DNA from: Dactylosporangium siamense | Lineage (GTDB): Bacteria; Actinomycetota; Actinomycetes; Mycobacteriales; Micromonosporaceae | Length of the DNA: 64,000 nucleotides | Direction: 5' to 3' | Assembly (NCBI RefSeq): GCF_016862795.1 | Contig: NZ_BONQ01000015.1 | Location: 1-64,000 of the forward strand | Shown here: piece after piece, positions 15,315-23,609 of the stretch | How positions within the stretch are numbered: the first letter of the stretch is position 1 | How the letters are laid out: every line of letters starts with the position of its first letter | Notes under the pieces: generated by a model | The model's database searches: none | What the model was told of the DNA's origin: nothing | The model's input: the letters and a program-made list of their open reading frames with translations, nothing else | Made by a program: the position numbers and the translations under genes

Positions 15315-17047
15315 GCGGGCATGAGGCACCGGTGCTGGTCGTCGGCGCGGGTCCGGTCGGGATGGTCGCGGCGTTGCTCCTCGCTCGCCACGGCGTGCCG
15401 TCGGTGGTCGTGGAGGCCAGTGCGGAACGCGACCCGACCGGCTCGAAGTCCATCTGCGTCCAGCGTGACGTCCTGGACATCTACGACCGGGTCGGCGTCG
15501 CCGACGAGCTCGTCGCCGAGGGCGTCTACTGGCAGGTCGCCCGCACCTACTACGCCGAGCAGGAGCTGTTCGCCACGACGTTCCCGGCGGCCGGGCAGAG
15601 CGCCTACCCGCCCTGGATCAACCTCGGGCAGCAGCGCATCGAGGAGCTCCTCGCCGCCCGCGTCGCCGGCGAGCCGCTGGTCGACCTCCGCTTCGGTCAC
15701 CACGTCGTGGCGCTGCGGCAGGACGCCGAAGGGGTCACGGTCCGCTGCACCACGCCGACCGGCCCGGTCGACCTCACCGGCACGCACCTCGTCGCCGCCG
15801 ACGGCGCCGCCAGCACCGTGCGCAACATGCTCTGGCTCGACTTCCCCGGCCAGTCCTTCGGCGACCGCTTCCTCATCGCCGACATCCGGGCGGAGCTGCC
15901 GTTCCCGGCCGAGCGCCGGTTCCACTTCGACCCGCCCTGGAACCCCGGCCGGCAGGTGCTGCTGCACCCGCAGCCGGACTCCGTCTGGCGCATCGACTGG
16001 CAGGTCCCGGAGGACTACGACCTGGCCGCCGACACCGCCTCGGGGCGGCTCGACGAGCGGATCCGCCGGATCGTGGGCGGCGCGCCGTACGAGGTCCAGT
16101 GGCTGTCGGTGTACCGGTTCCATCAGCGGCTGGCCAGCCGGATGCTGGTCGGCCGGGTGCTGCTCGCCGGGGACGCCGCGCACCTCATGTCGCCGTTCGG
16201 CGCGCGCGGGCTCAACTCCGGTGTGCAGGACGCGGAGAACGCCGCCTGGAAGATCGCGTTCGACCGCCGCGGCGACGGCGGGCCGGCGCTGCTGCCGAGC
16301 TACGAGCACGAACGGCTGGCCGCCGCCCGGGAGAACCTGCGCGTCACCGGCGACACCATGCGGTTCCTGGTGCCGCAGGACGAGGCGGAGGCGCGGCGGC
16401 GGCGCGAGATCCTCCAGAGTGCCCTGCGCGACCCGGCGGCCCGCCGGCTGGTGAACTCCGGCAAGCTCGCCGAGCCCTACTGGTACGTCGACTCACCGCT
16501 GACGTCCGGCCCGCCACCGGCGGACTTCCCGGTGGCCCCCGGGGTGCCACGCCCACCGGTGGCCGGCGTGCTCTGCCCGGACGGGCCGCTCACCGGCGCC
16601 GGGGAGCCGTCGCGGGTGCGGCGGCTGTTCGGCTCGGGGTTCGTGCTGCTGCGCGGAGCCGCCGCGGCGGGTGCGCCGGACACAACGCCCAACACAACGC
16701 CGGACACAGGGCCGGGCACACGGCCGGACACAGGGCCGGACACAGGGCCGGGCACACGGCCGGACACAGGGCCGGACACACGGCCGGACAGAGCCCCTGG
16801 CGCAGCGCCGGGCGCGGGCCCGGACCTGCCCGTGCACACCGTCACCGGTCCCGTCGCGGAGGCGCTCGACGCGCGCCCGGACCGGGTGTTCCTGATCCGT
16901 CCGGACGGCTACCTGGCGGCCGTGCTCGACGCGCCCACACCGACCGACCTCCGCGCCGCGCTGCACAGGGCGAGCGGCCGCACCGACGACAGCGAAGGGG
17001 ACCACCGTGGACCTGACCGGGTTCCGCGGCACACTGCTGCGGCCTGA
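15311..17047 (+). CDS. aromatic-ring FAD monooxygenase (class A, MhpA-like)
   Basis: 578 aa. It has the dinucleotide motif VVGAGPVGMVAALLLARHG (from residue 7), the DG motif VAADGAAST, and GDAAHLMSPFGARGLNSGVQDAENAAWK, which binds the FAD pyrophosphate. The layout resembles 3-hydroxyphenylpropionate-type hydroxylases, with a C-terminal thioredoxin-like domain that forms part of the substrate loop. Residues about 456-493 are a PDTG/GTRP repeat linker not normally present. ATG overlaps the upstream stop (ATGA). The last 41 bases overlap the next gene. Likely ring hydroxylation before extradiol cleavage (inference). Confidence 0.87.
   Translation: MSGHEAPVLVVGAGPVGMVAALLLARHGVPSVVVEASAERDPTGSKSICVQRDVLDIYDRVGVADELVAEGVYWQVARTYYAEQELFATTFPAAGQSAYPPWINLGQQRIEELLAARVAGEPLVDLRFGHHVVALRQDAEGVTVRCTTPTGPVDLTGTHLVAADGAASTVRNMLWLDFPGQSFGDRFLIADIRAELPFPAERRFHFDPPWNPGRQVLLHPQPDSVWRIDWQVPEDYDLAADTASGRLDERIRRIVGGAPYEVQWLSVYRFHQRLASRMLVGRVLLAGDAAHLMSPFGARGLNSGVQDAENAAWKIAFDRRGDGGPALLPSYEHERLAAARENLRVTGDTMRFLVPQDEAEARRRREILQSALRDPAARRLVNSGKLAEPYWYVDSPLTSGPPPADFPVAPGVPRPPVAGVLCPDGPLTGAGEPSRVRRLFGSGFVLLRGAAAAGAPDTTPNTTPDTGPGTRPDTGPDTGPGTRPDTGPDTRPDRAPGAAPGAGPDLPVHTVTGPVAEALDARPDRVFLIRPDGYLAAVLDAPTPTDLRAALHRASGRTDDSEGDHRGPDRVPRHTAAA
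16676..16790 (+). repeat. in-frame 12-base tandem repeat inside the FAD monooxygenase
   Basis: Units such as CCGGACACAGGG and CCGGGCACACGG repeat in tandem, encoding PDTG/PGTR units. The array keeps the frame and lies between the FAD/substrate domains and the C-terminal domain, so length variation would alter only a linker. Confidence 0.85.
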
Positions 17048-18383
17048 AGATCCGGGGTACGACCCGGCACGGCACGTGTTCAACCGGCGGTTCGACCGCC
17101 GCCCGGCGCTGCTCGCGCGCCCGCGCGACACGGCGGACGTGGCGGTCGCCGTCCGGGCGGCACGGGCCGCCGGCGCCCGCCTCGCCGTGCGGGGCGGCGG
17201 GCACAACTTCGCCGGCTACGCGGCCCAGGACGGCGGCCTCGTGCTCGACACGCGCGGCCTGCGCGACCTGCACGTCGACCGGGAGGCCGGCGTGTTCACC
17301 GTGGGCGCCGGGCTGACCTGGGGCGAGGCCGACACGTTCTCGCACCGCTACGGCCTGGCCACCGCGGGCGGCTCGATGTCGAAGGTCGGGGTCGCCGGGT
17401 TCACGCTCGGCACCGGCCTGGGCTGGCTCGCCCGCGCCTACGGGCTGGCCGGGGACAACCTGGTCGGCGCCACCGTGGTCACCGCCGACGGGACCGTCAT
17501 GGAAGCCGACGCCGAGCGGGAGCCGGACCTGTACTGGGCGCTGCGCGGCGGCACGCCGAACTTCGGCGTGGTGACCAGCCTGCGGTTCCGGCTCCACCCG
17601 GTGCACACCGTGCTCGGCGGCACGCTGGTGTTCGGCATCGACGACGCCGCCCGGGTGATCCGCGCCGTGCGGGACGCGACCGTCGCCGCCCCGGCCGCGC
17701 TGAGCTGGGCGGCCGTGCTCGTCACCGCGCCGCCGGCCGAACCGTGGCCGGCCGGGGTGCGGGGCCGGCCGGTGCTGCTGCTGCCCGTCGCCTGGTGCGG
17801 GGCGCCCGGCGAGGGGGAGCGGGTGCTGGCCGGCGTCCGGGCCGCCGCCGGCCCGGCACTGCTCGACCTCGTCACCGCGATGCCGTATCCCGCGTTCCAG
17901 CGGCAGGCCGACGAGTCCGCGCCCGACGGGGCCCGCTGGGACGTGCGCTCCGAATGGCTGTCCACAGTGGACGACGAGGCGGTCGACGCGCTCGTCGACG
18001 GCGCCCGCGCCGGCCGGGCCCCGCTGTCGGAGGTGCTCATCCGCCCGCTCGGCGGGGCACTCACCGACGGGCCCGACACGCCGTTCTCGTTCCGTCACGC
18101 GGGCTGGCTGCTGGAGGTGCTGACCGGGTGGTGGCCCGGCGACCCGGACGAGGACGGGCACCTCGACTGGATGGAGCGGACCTGGCGCAGCCTCTGCCGG
18201 GTCTCCGCCGGCGGCCCGTGCGTGAGCCACCTCGGCGTCGGCGAACCGCCGGAGCGCACCCGGGCCGCGTTCAGCCCGGCCGTGCACGCCCGCCTGGTGG
18301 CGGTGAAGCACCGGTTCGACCCGGACGGGTTCTTCCAGGCGGCCCCGCAGCTCGGCGATGAGGAGCGGCCATGCTCGTCGTGA
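17007..18383 (+). CDS. FAD-linked oxidase, berberine-bridge-enzyme type
   Basis: 458 aa. The PCMH FAD domain contains RGGGHNFAGYA, whose histidine is the usual covalent flavin attachment, then SKVGVAGFTLGTGLGWLARAYGLAGDNLVGA. The cysteine used by bicovalent members is absent, so attachment would be single. A C-terminal BBE motif region (AVHARLVAVKHRFDPDGFF) closes the protein. These oxidases oxidise alcohols, aldehydes or ring carbons with O2. GTG at 17007 follows AAGGGG. It overlaps the FAD monooxygenase by 41 bases and the next gene by 13. Confidence 0.85.
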   Translation: MDLTGFRGTLLRPEDPGYDPARHVFNRRFDRRPALLARPRDTADVAVAVRAARAAGARLAVRGGGHNFAGYAAQDGGLVLDTRGLRDLHVDREAGVFTVGAGLTWGEADTFSHRYGLATAGGSMSKVGVAGFTLGTGLGWLARAYGLAGDNLVGATVVTADGTVMEADAEREPDLYWALRGGTPNFGVVTSLRFRLHPVHTVLGGTLVFGIDDAARVIRAVRDATVAAPAALSWAAVLVTAPPAEPWPAGVRGRPVLLLPVAWCGAPGEGERVLAGVRAAAGPALLDLVTAMPYPAFQRQADESAPDGARWDVRSEWLSTVDDEAVDALVDGARAGRAPLSEVLIRPLGGALTDGPDTPFSFRHAGWLLEVLTGWWPGDPDEDGHLDWMERTWRSLCRVSAGGPCVSHLGVGEPPERTRAAFSPAVHARLVAVKHRFDPDGFFQAAPQLGDEERPCSS

Positions 18384-19252
18384 CCGGCCCGACCGGCAAC
18401 GTCGGCGCCGAGCTCGTCCGGCTGCTCCTGGCCGAAGGCGTCGCGTTCCGGGCCGCCGCGCACGACCCCGACGGTGCCCGGCGCGAGCACGGCCGGCCGG
18501 ACCTGCCGGTCGTGCGCCTGGACTACGACGACCGCGGCACCTGGCCGGCCGTGCTCGACGGCGTCGACACGCTGTTCCTGCTGTTCCCGGTGCCGTCGCC
18601 GGGGGCGGTGCGCACCCGGATGCTGCCGTTCGTCGACGCCGCCGTGGCCGCCGGCTGCCGGCACATCGTCTACCTCTCGGTGTTCGGCGGCGACTCGGCG
18701 AAGATCATCCCGCACTACCCGGTCGAGCGGCACATCGAGCGCTCCGGCGTCGCGTACACGATCCTGCGGTGCAGTTTCTTCATGCAGAACCTGTGCCGCC
18801 GGCTGTCGACGCACGGCGTCGACATCATGGACCGGGACGAGGTGTTCGTGCCGGCCGGCCGGGGCCGCATCACGTTCCTCGACGCCCGCGACGCCGCCCT
18901 GGTCGCGCTGCGGGCGATCCGGGCGCCCGCCGAGCACCACAACACCGCCTACGCGCTGACCGGGCCCGAGCGGCTCGACTTCTACGAGGTCGCCGAGGTG
19001 CTGTCGGAGCGGTTCAACCGCACGGTGCGCTACCGCCGGCCGTCGGTGCCGCGGTTCTGGTGGCGGTTGCGCCGGCGGGGCGTCACGTTCGACACGATCG
19101 CGTTCATGACGGCGGTGTACACGCTCACCCGGCTGGGCCGCAACGAGCCGGTCACCGGGGACCTGGCCCGGCTGCTGGACGGCTCGCCGCGGGCCCTGCC
19201 GCAGTTCGTGACCGACTACCGGCCGCGGTTCGAGCAGCGGGCCTGGACCTGA
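18371..19252 (+). CDS. NmrA-like NAD(P)-binding (atypical SDR) protein
   Basis: 293 aa. The N-terminal motif VVTGPTGNVGAELVRLLLAEG and the segments RHIVYLSVFGGDSAKIIPHYPVERHIERSGVAYTILRCSFFMQN are typical of the NmrA/HSCARG group. A YxxxK catalytic pair is not evident, so it may be a reductase with an atypical site or a redox sensor. It is the last gene of the 14355-19252 operon and is followed by a strong bidirectional hairpin. Confidence 0.83.
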   Translation: MLVVTGPTGNVGAELVRLLLAEGVAFRAAAHDPDGARREHGRPDLPVVRLDYDDRGTWPAVLDGVDTLFLLFPVPSPGAVRTRMLPFVDAAVAAGCRHIVYLSVFGGDSAKIIPHYPVERHIERSGVAYTILRCSFFMQNLCRRLSTHGVDIMDRDEVFVPAGRGRITFLDARDAALVALRAIRAPAEHHNTAYALTGPERLDFYEVAEVLSERFNRTVRYRRPSVPRFWWRLRRRGVTFDTIAFMTAVYTLTRLGRNEPVTGDLARLLDGSPRALPQFVTDYRPRFEQRAWT

Positions 19253-19302
19253 CACCTGAACCGGGACCGGGCCGGCGCACCGGCCCGGTCCCGGCGGTGT
19301 CA
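19250..19302. terminator. strong bidirectional hairpin between convergent genes
   Basis: Arms CCGGGACCGGGCCGG (19261-19275) and CCGGCCCGGTCCCGG (19280-19294) form a perfect 15-bp stem with a CGCA loop. Outer TGACACC and GGTGTCA extend the dyad. It separates convergent operons ending at 19252 and 19300. Confidence 0.75.
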
Positions 19303-20118
19303 GCCCTCGGCGAGGAAGTCGAGCACGAGCCGGTTCCAGCGCTCCGCCGCCTCGATCTGCGGGCAGTGCCCGCAGCCGTCGACGACCTCCAGCCGGGCGT
19401 CCGGGATCCGGGTCGCGACCGCCGCCGCGAAGCCCGGCTCCTTCAGCCGGTCCTGCGCGCCGGCGACGACGAGCACCGGCACGGTGATCCGCTCGTAGGG
19501 CGTCGGGTCGCCGGCCGGCGGTGGGGGAGCGTCCGGCCGGCGCAGCGCCAGCGACGCGAACGCCTCGAACGCGCCGGGCTGCGCGGACATCTCGTGCAGG
19601 GCACCGACGTAGGCGTCGTCGTCGGCGAAACGGGGGTCGGCGAACACCATCCGGACCTGTTCGCGCATGCCGTCGAGGGTGCCGTCGTAAGCCATCAGCC
19701 GCTGCCGGACGGCGGCGCCGAGCGGCGGCCCCCCGGCGCTGGTGAGCACCGCCCGGCGGACCGGCAGCACCGGCGTCGCGGCGGTGAGGTCCCGCAGCAG
19801 CACGGCACCGCCCATCGACAGGCCGACCACGTCGGCCCGCCGCACCCCGAGCTCCTCCAGCAGCCGGGCCAGGTGCTGCAGCATCCGGCCGGTGCGGTCG
19901 GCGAAGTCGACGAGCTTCGCGGAGCGGCCGAAGCCGAGCCAGTCGGGCGCGATCACCCGGTGCCGGCCGGCGAGGGCGCCGATGTTGTGCGCCCACGCGG
20001 TCTCGGCGGCCTCGCCGTGCGCGCCGCCGTGCAGCAGGACGACCGCCGGGGCGTCGGCCGGCCCGGCGGTCAGCACGTGCGTGTCGATCCCGTCGACCCG
20101 CACCAGGTCACCCCTCAT
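19300..20118 (-). CDS. alpha/beta hydrolase with intact triad
   Basis: 272 aa. Motifs: VVLLHGGAHGEAAE (oxyanion), GLSMGG with S101, acid GAQDRLKEP, base GCGHCPQIE. It falls near C-C hydrolases and epoxide-hydrolase-like enzymes, but the substrate cannot be read. The start ATG at 20118 overlaps the acyl-CoA dehydrogenase stop by ATGA, so the two form one transcript and may act on the same thioester- or ester-linked intermediate. Confidence 0.83.
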   Translation of the reverse strand: MRGDLVRVDGIDTHVLTAGPADAPAVVLLHGGAHGEAAETAWAHNIGALAGRHRVIAPDWLGFGRSAKLVDFADRTGRMLQHLARLLEELGVRRADVVGLSMGGAVLLRDLTAATPVLPVRRAVLTSAGGPPLGAAVRQRLMAYDGTLDGMREQVRMVFADPRFADDDAYVGALHEMSAQPGAFEAFASLALRRPDAPPPPAGDPTPYERITVPVLVVAGAQDRLKEPGFAAAVATRIPDARLEVVDGCGHCPQIEAAERWNRLVLDFLAEG

Positions 20119-21290
20119 CGGACTGCCGCCTGTGGCAAAGCCGGCAGTGCCGCCGCGATGCCGAGCCGCAGCACGTCGCGGGTGAAGTCGCAGGCGTAGC
20201 CGACCCAGGCGTCGCCGAGCAGCCCCGAGACCGGCGAGTCGGCGGCCACCCCGGCACCGCCGAAGATCTCCATCGCCCGCTGCGCGTTGGCGATCGCGGC
20301 GTCGACGGCCACCGTCTTCGCCGCCGCGGCGCCGTATGCCATCGCGTCCGCCGGGTCGTCGTCGACGGTCCTCGCGGCGTCGTGCACGACGAGACGGGCC
20401 GTGCGCAGGTCCACGTACATGTCGGCGAGTTTCAGCGCGACCGGCCCGTGCTCGATGAGCGGGCGGCCCCAGCTGATCCGCCGGCGGGCGTAGGTCACGG
20501 CCTGTTCGTAGGCGGTGCGGGCCAGCCCGACGAAGCACGCGGCGAGCCCGATGGGCATCTCCGGCAGCCCGGCGAGCAGCCCGGCCGCGCGGTGCTCGGC
20601 GCCGACGAGGGCGTCGGGGCCGACCCGCACGTCGTCCAGGAGGACCTCCGCGTGATGGGCGCCCGGCCAGCCGATGAGCTCGGTGCGTGGGCCGCAGGAC
20701 AGCCCGGGCGTGCCCGCGGGCACGAGGAACATCGACAGGCCCTGGGCGGGCGCGGCGGCCGGGTCGGTCCGGGCCAGGACCAGGTAGCTGTCGGCGACGC
20801 CGGCGTTGGTGACGAAGCCGCACTTCGCGCCGTTGAGCAGGTATCCGCCGCCGTCCTGGCGCACCGCGCTGGTGCGGATGCCGACCGCCGGGCCGGGCGA
20901 CGGGCAGAACAGGTCCGACCCGGCGACGTCGGCCTCGTTCAACGCCCCCGCCAGCAGCGGCGGCGGTCCGGTGCCGACGAGGGCCCGCTGGGCGGGGTTG
21001 CCGGTCCGGGCCAGCAGGGCCGCCAGCCCGGCCGGCAGGTTGACCGCGTTGGCCGCGAACGCGACGTCGGCGGCGCCGAGCTCCTCCAGGACCAGGACGA
21101 GGTCCAGGCAGGTGCCGCCGGTGTCGAGCGGCGGGTCCGGTGGCAGCAGGATGGAGGTGAGGCCCAGTGCGCCGGCCGCGGCGTGCGCGCGCCGGAAGTC
21201 CTCCGGCGTGCGGCCGACCGGCAGGTGCTGCCGGGCGAACCGGCGCGCGGTGTCCCGCAGCAGCGCCCGTTCGGTGGTGTCCGTTGACAT
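20115..21290 (-). CDS. acyl-CoA dehydrogenase family protein
   Basis: 391 aa, normal for the family. Motifs: LNEADVAGSD with the following GGGYLLNGAKCGFVTNAGVADSYLVLART in the beta domain, and the C-terminal helix region YARRRISWGRPLIEH and AMEIFGGAGVAADSP. It would desaturate an acyl-CoA or act as a flavin oxygenase-like member; the catalytic base cannot be placed with certainty. ATG at 21290 lacks a Shine-Dalgarno and lies 43 bp from the perfect dyad at 21333-21351, the same geometry as two genes at the left end. Confidence 0.85.
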   Translation of the reverse strand: MSTDTTERALLRDTARRFARQHLPVGRTPEDFRRAHAAAGALGLTSILLPPDPPLDTGGTCLDLVLVLEELGAADVAFAANAVNLPAGLAALLARTGNPAQRALVGTGPPPLLAGALNEADVAGSDLFCPSPGPAVGIRTSAVRQDGGGYLLNGAKCGFVTNAGVADSYLVLARTDPAAAPAQGLSMFLVPAGTPGLSCGPRTELIGWPGAHHAEVLLDDVRVGPDALVGAEHRAAGLLAGLPEMPIGLAACFVGLARTAYEQAVTYARRRISWGRPLIEHGPVALKLADMYVDLRTARLVVHDAARTVDDDPADAMAYGAAAAKTVAVDAAIANAQRAMEIFGGAGVAADSPVSGLLGDAWVGYACDFTRDVLRLGIAAALPALPQAAVR

Positions 21291-21327
21291 GTGGTCGTCG
21301 TACCGGATGGGCCGCCCGGTGCGCTGC

Positions 21328-21356
21328 CACCCCGGTCCGGTGACCGGACCGGGGTG
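21328..21356. promoter_or_regulatory. LysR-type operator dyad with extended arms (site E)
   Basis: The core CGGTCCGGTGACCGGACCG (21333-21351) belongs to the CGGTCC-N7-GGACCG family. The dyad extends to 13-bp arms, CACCCCGGTCCGG and CCGGACCGGGGTG. It lies 43 bp upstream of the acyl-CoA dehydrogenase ATG and 17 bp after the stop of the secreted-protein gene, so it could also terminate that transcript. Confidence 0.6.
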
Positions 21357-21372
21357 CCTGAGGGTCGGATGA

Positions 21373-21843
21373 TCACCAGCGCCGCAGGGTGAGCTTGAAG
21401 ACCTTCGGGTAGACGACCTGCTGCACCGTGAGCGTGCCGCGGTGCACGTTGAGCGTCTGGGGTTCGAACCGTTCCAGCCCGCTCTCGTTGATCTCGCCGG
21501 TCGCCACGACGACGCCCTGCGCGGTGTACAGCGTGTCGGTGCAGAAGCCGTAGTAGTCGGCGCCGTACTTGAACGTGGTGAGGCAGCTGGTCGTGACGGT
21601 GCCGATCCCGGTGCCGCCCTGCGTGGCGGACAGGGCGCCGGTGGAGATGAAGACGCTGCCGGGCCCGCGCGGGTCGCAGGTCGGGTTGCCGGGCCCGGGA
21701 ATGCACGCCGGGATGAACGTGACGTCACCGTCGGCGACGGTCTCGTAGTACACGGTGGTGGACCCGCCGGTCGCGTGTGCGGCCTGACCGGTCACGAGCA
21801 GTGCTGCCACGACGGTCGACAGCAGGAGCAGGAACCTTCGCAT
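21373..21843 (-). CDS. small secreted protein, paralogue of 12677-13147
   Basis: 156 aa, the same length as its paralogue. Signal peptide MRRFLLLLSTVVAALLVTGQAAHA, then a mature domain sharing VYYET, IPAC, NPTCDPRGPGS, CLTTFKYGADYYGFCTDTLY and TGEINESGLERFEPQ with the other copy. Cysteine positions match. TGGAGG four bases upstream supports the ATG at 21843; a GTG at 21891 would place an odd extension before the signal. Function unknown; it could be an exported binding or cyclase-like barrel. Confidence 0.72.
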   Translation of the reverse strand: MRRFLLLLSTVVAALLVTGQAAHATGGSTTVYYETVADGDVTFIPACIPGPGNPTCDPRGPGSVFISTGALSATQGGTGIGTVTTSCLTTFKYGADYYGFCTDTLYTAQGVVVATGEINESGLERFEPQTLNVHRGTLTVQQVVYPKVFKLTLRRW

Positions 21844-21926
21844 CGAGCCTCCAGGGAGTGGTCGGAGCGGTCGGTGCTGCGCAGCCGGCACAGCATGGCG
21901 CGCTCGCCGCCGGGTGGCGACGCGGA

Positions 21927-21945
21927 CGGTTCAGTCAGCGGACCA
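21927..21945. promoter_or_regulatory. LysR-type operator dyad, weaker (site H)
   Basis: CGGTTCAGTCAGCGGACCA keeps GGT-N11-ACC with imperfect arms. It is 84 bp upstream of the secreted-protein start at 21843 (minus strand) and is also upstream of the divergent gene at 22029. Confidence 0.42.
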
Positions 21946-22028
21946 CGAAGCGTCGCGATGTTGGCACGCGCTGCTACGGTCCCGGCACTGCACACCCGGT
22001 GCCGTCCTGGACGATGAAGGAGGTGCGT

Positions 22029-22625
22029 ATGCGACGGTGGACCATCCGTTCGCTGCTCGCCGTGCTGGTGGCCACCGCGGCCCTGTTCGGTTCGGCGGCC
22101 CCGGTGGCCGCGGGATCGGGCCCGCCGCCGGCCGACGAGGTGGAGCCGGCGTGGTTCGGCGGCGGCCCGATCACGCTGTACGTGCTGCTGCCGGGCGATC
22201 CGAACGGCCCGCCGCCGGCGCCCGATCCCGCGTTGCCCGCCGCGGACGTGTTCCTGATCGCGCCGGTGGACGCGGCGCACCCGCAGGACCCGGGCGTGGT
22301 CATCCCGTCGCCGCCGGCGCCGTTCCCGATCGTCGTGCCGGTGCACGACACCGTGGTGGCGACGTCGCGGCCGTACGCGTGGCGGGCCAACTGCTTCGGC
22401 GTCCAGGTGCTGCCGGGCCCGGCGGCGACGGCGCGGACGGTGCTCACCCGGCCGGATCCGAACGGGGGCGCGACGCTGGCCTATGCGTTGCGGTTCGGGG
22501 CCCGGACCGTGCCGCTGACGAGCGCCGCCGTCATCGCCGTGGGCGCCCGCCTCGGCCTGCTGACCCTGGACCGCTCGTGGCCGGGCTACGGGGGCACGTG
22601 CTGGACGGGGCGGCCACGCCGGTAA
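22029..22625 (+). CDS. secreted protein of unknown function
   Basis: 198 aa with signal peptide MRRWTIRSLLAVLVATAALFGSAAPVAA. The mature part is proline-rich at first (PGDPNGPPPAPDPALPAADVFLIAPVD) and then likely beta-structured, ending in a single CWTG. Two cysteines (ANCFGVQ and TCWTG) could form a disulfide. I recognise no family. AAGGAGG at 22017-22023 sets the start. It is divergent from the secreted protein at 21373-21843 and shares its short promoter region. Confidence 0.65.
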   Translation: MRRWTIRSLLAVLVATAALFGSAAPVAAGSGPPPADEVEPAWFGGGPITLYVLLPGDPNGPPPAPDPALPAADVFLIAPVDAAHPQDPGVVIPSPPAPFPIVVPVHDTVVATSRPYAWRANCFGVQVLPGPAATARTVLTRPDPNGGATLAYALRFGARTVPLTSAAVIAVGARLGLLTLDRSWPGYGGTCWTGRPRR

Positions 22626-22652
22626 GGGGGATGGGGATGCGGGGCGGGGAGG

Positions 22653-23537
22653 TCAGCTCGCGGTCACGCCGCAGGTCTCGCGGACGTGTCGCAGCGCCCG
22701 CTCCTGGAGCAGCCCGTGCAGCTCCAGGAACAGGGTCCGGGCCTCCTCGCCCTCCCACTTGTGGGGGATCACCTCGGTCGGCAGCCCGGGATCGAGGTAC
22801 GGGAACCGGCGCCACCGGTGCAGGGTGGTCGTGTAGTCGGTGAAGGCGGCGGCGTCGTCGAGCTGGTTGGCGCGCCGCCACCGGCGCAGCACCGGGCGGC
22901 TCAGCGCGAGGAACTCCCCGTAGAGGCGGCGCAGCTCGTCGAGGTCCCAGGAGCGCGCGACCATGTTGGTCACGGTGTCGAAGCCGTGGTAGACGGAGAC
23001 GAAGACGTCGACGTGCCCGGCCAGGCCGATGGCCGTGATGGTGGACTCGAGCTCGGGCCGCAGCCGGGCCGGCGCGATCCACAGGCCGCTGCCGAGGTTG
23101 CCGAACCCGAGCCAGATCAGGCGGGTCCGCAGCACGTGCCGCTGGCTGCGCATGGCCTCCGGCACGGAGAACGACACGATGACCCAGCCGTCCGCCAGCG
23201 TCGCCGCCGTCGTCGTGGCGAAGATGCGCCGGTCCGCCTCGTCGAGCAGCTGCAGCGACGTCTCGGTGAGGGCGTAGCCGCGCTGGCTGTCGTGGCGGAC
23301 CCGCTCGATGAGCCCGCTGTCGATCATGCGGGCGACGGCGGCCCGGGTGCCGGCCTCGTCGACGCCGAGCGCGCCCATGAACGTGATCAGGTCGGTGCCG
23401 CGGATCCAGCCGCCGATCTGCCGGACGTACGCGCCGAACACGTCGAGGATGAGCGCCTTCGGCCGGCGTGCGGTGTCGTCGACGAGCGGGAACCCGGCCC
23501 GGCTGATGGCTTGCCCGGCGCGGCCTGTGCTCGGCAT
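22653..23537 (-). CDS. PaaX-family transcriptional repressor
   Basis: 294 aa. N-terminal winged helix (ALILDVFGAYVRQIGGWIRGTDLITFMGALGVDEAGTRAAVARMIDSGLIER), the Cas2-like middle domain (DGWVIVSFSVPEAMRSQRHVLRTRLIWLGFGNLGSGLWIAP) and the PaaX C-terminal domain are all present. Relatives repress phenylacetate catabolism by sensing an aryl-CoA thioester. CAGGAG precedes the ATG. It sits alone between secreted-protein and iclR genes; its target site is not identified. It suggests that a CoA thioester intermediate is sensed in this island (inference). Confidence 0.88.
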   Translation of the reverse strand: MPSTGRAGQAISRAGFPLVDDTARRPKALILDVFGAYVRQIGGWIRGTDLITFMGALGVDEAGTRAAVARMIDSGLIERVRHDSQRGYALTETSLQLLDEADRRIFATTTAATLADGWVIVSFSVPEAMRSQRHVLRTRLIWLGFGNLGSGLWIAPARLRPELESTITAIGLAGHVDVFVSVYHGFDTVTNMVARSWDLDELRRLYGEFLALSRPVLRRWRRANQLDDAAAFTDYTTTLHRWRRFPYLDPGLPTEVIPHKWEGEEARTLFLELHGLLQERALRHVRETCGVTAS

Positions 23538-23609
23538 GCGGCTCCTGACGTGCTGGAATGCGGATCGGTTGGGGATCGACGGGTGATGCCGGGTCGATCG
23601 TAGCGAGGG

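Noticed and set aside
16676-16790. Possible CRISPR-like array
   Set aside because: Units are 12 bases with no spacers and are translated in frame as a linker.
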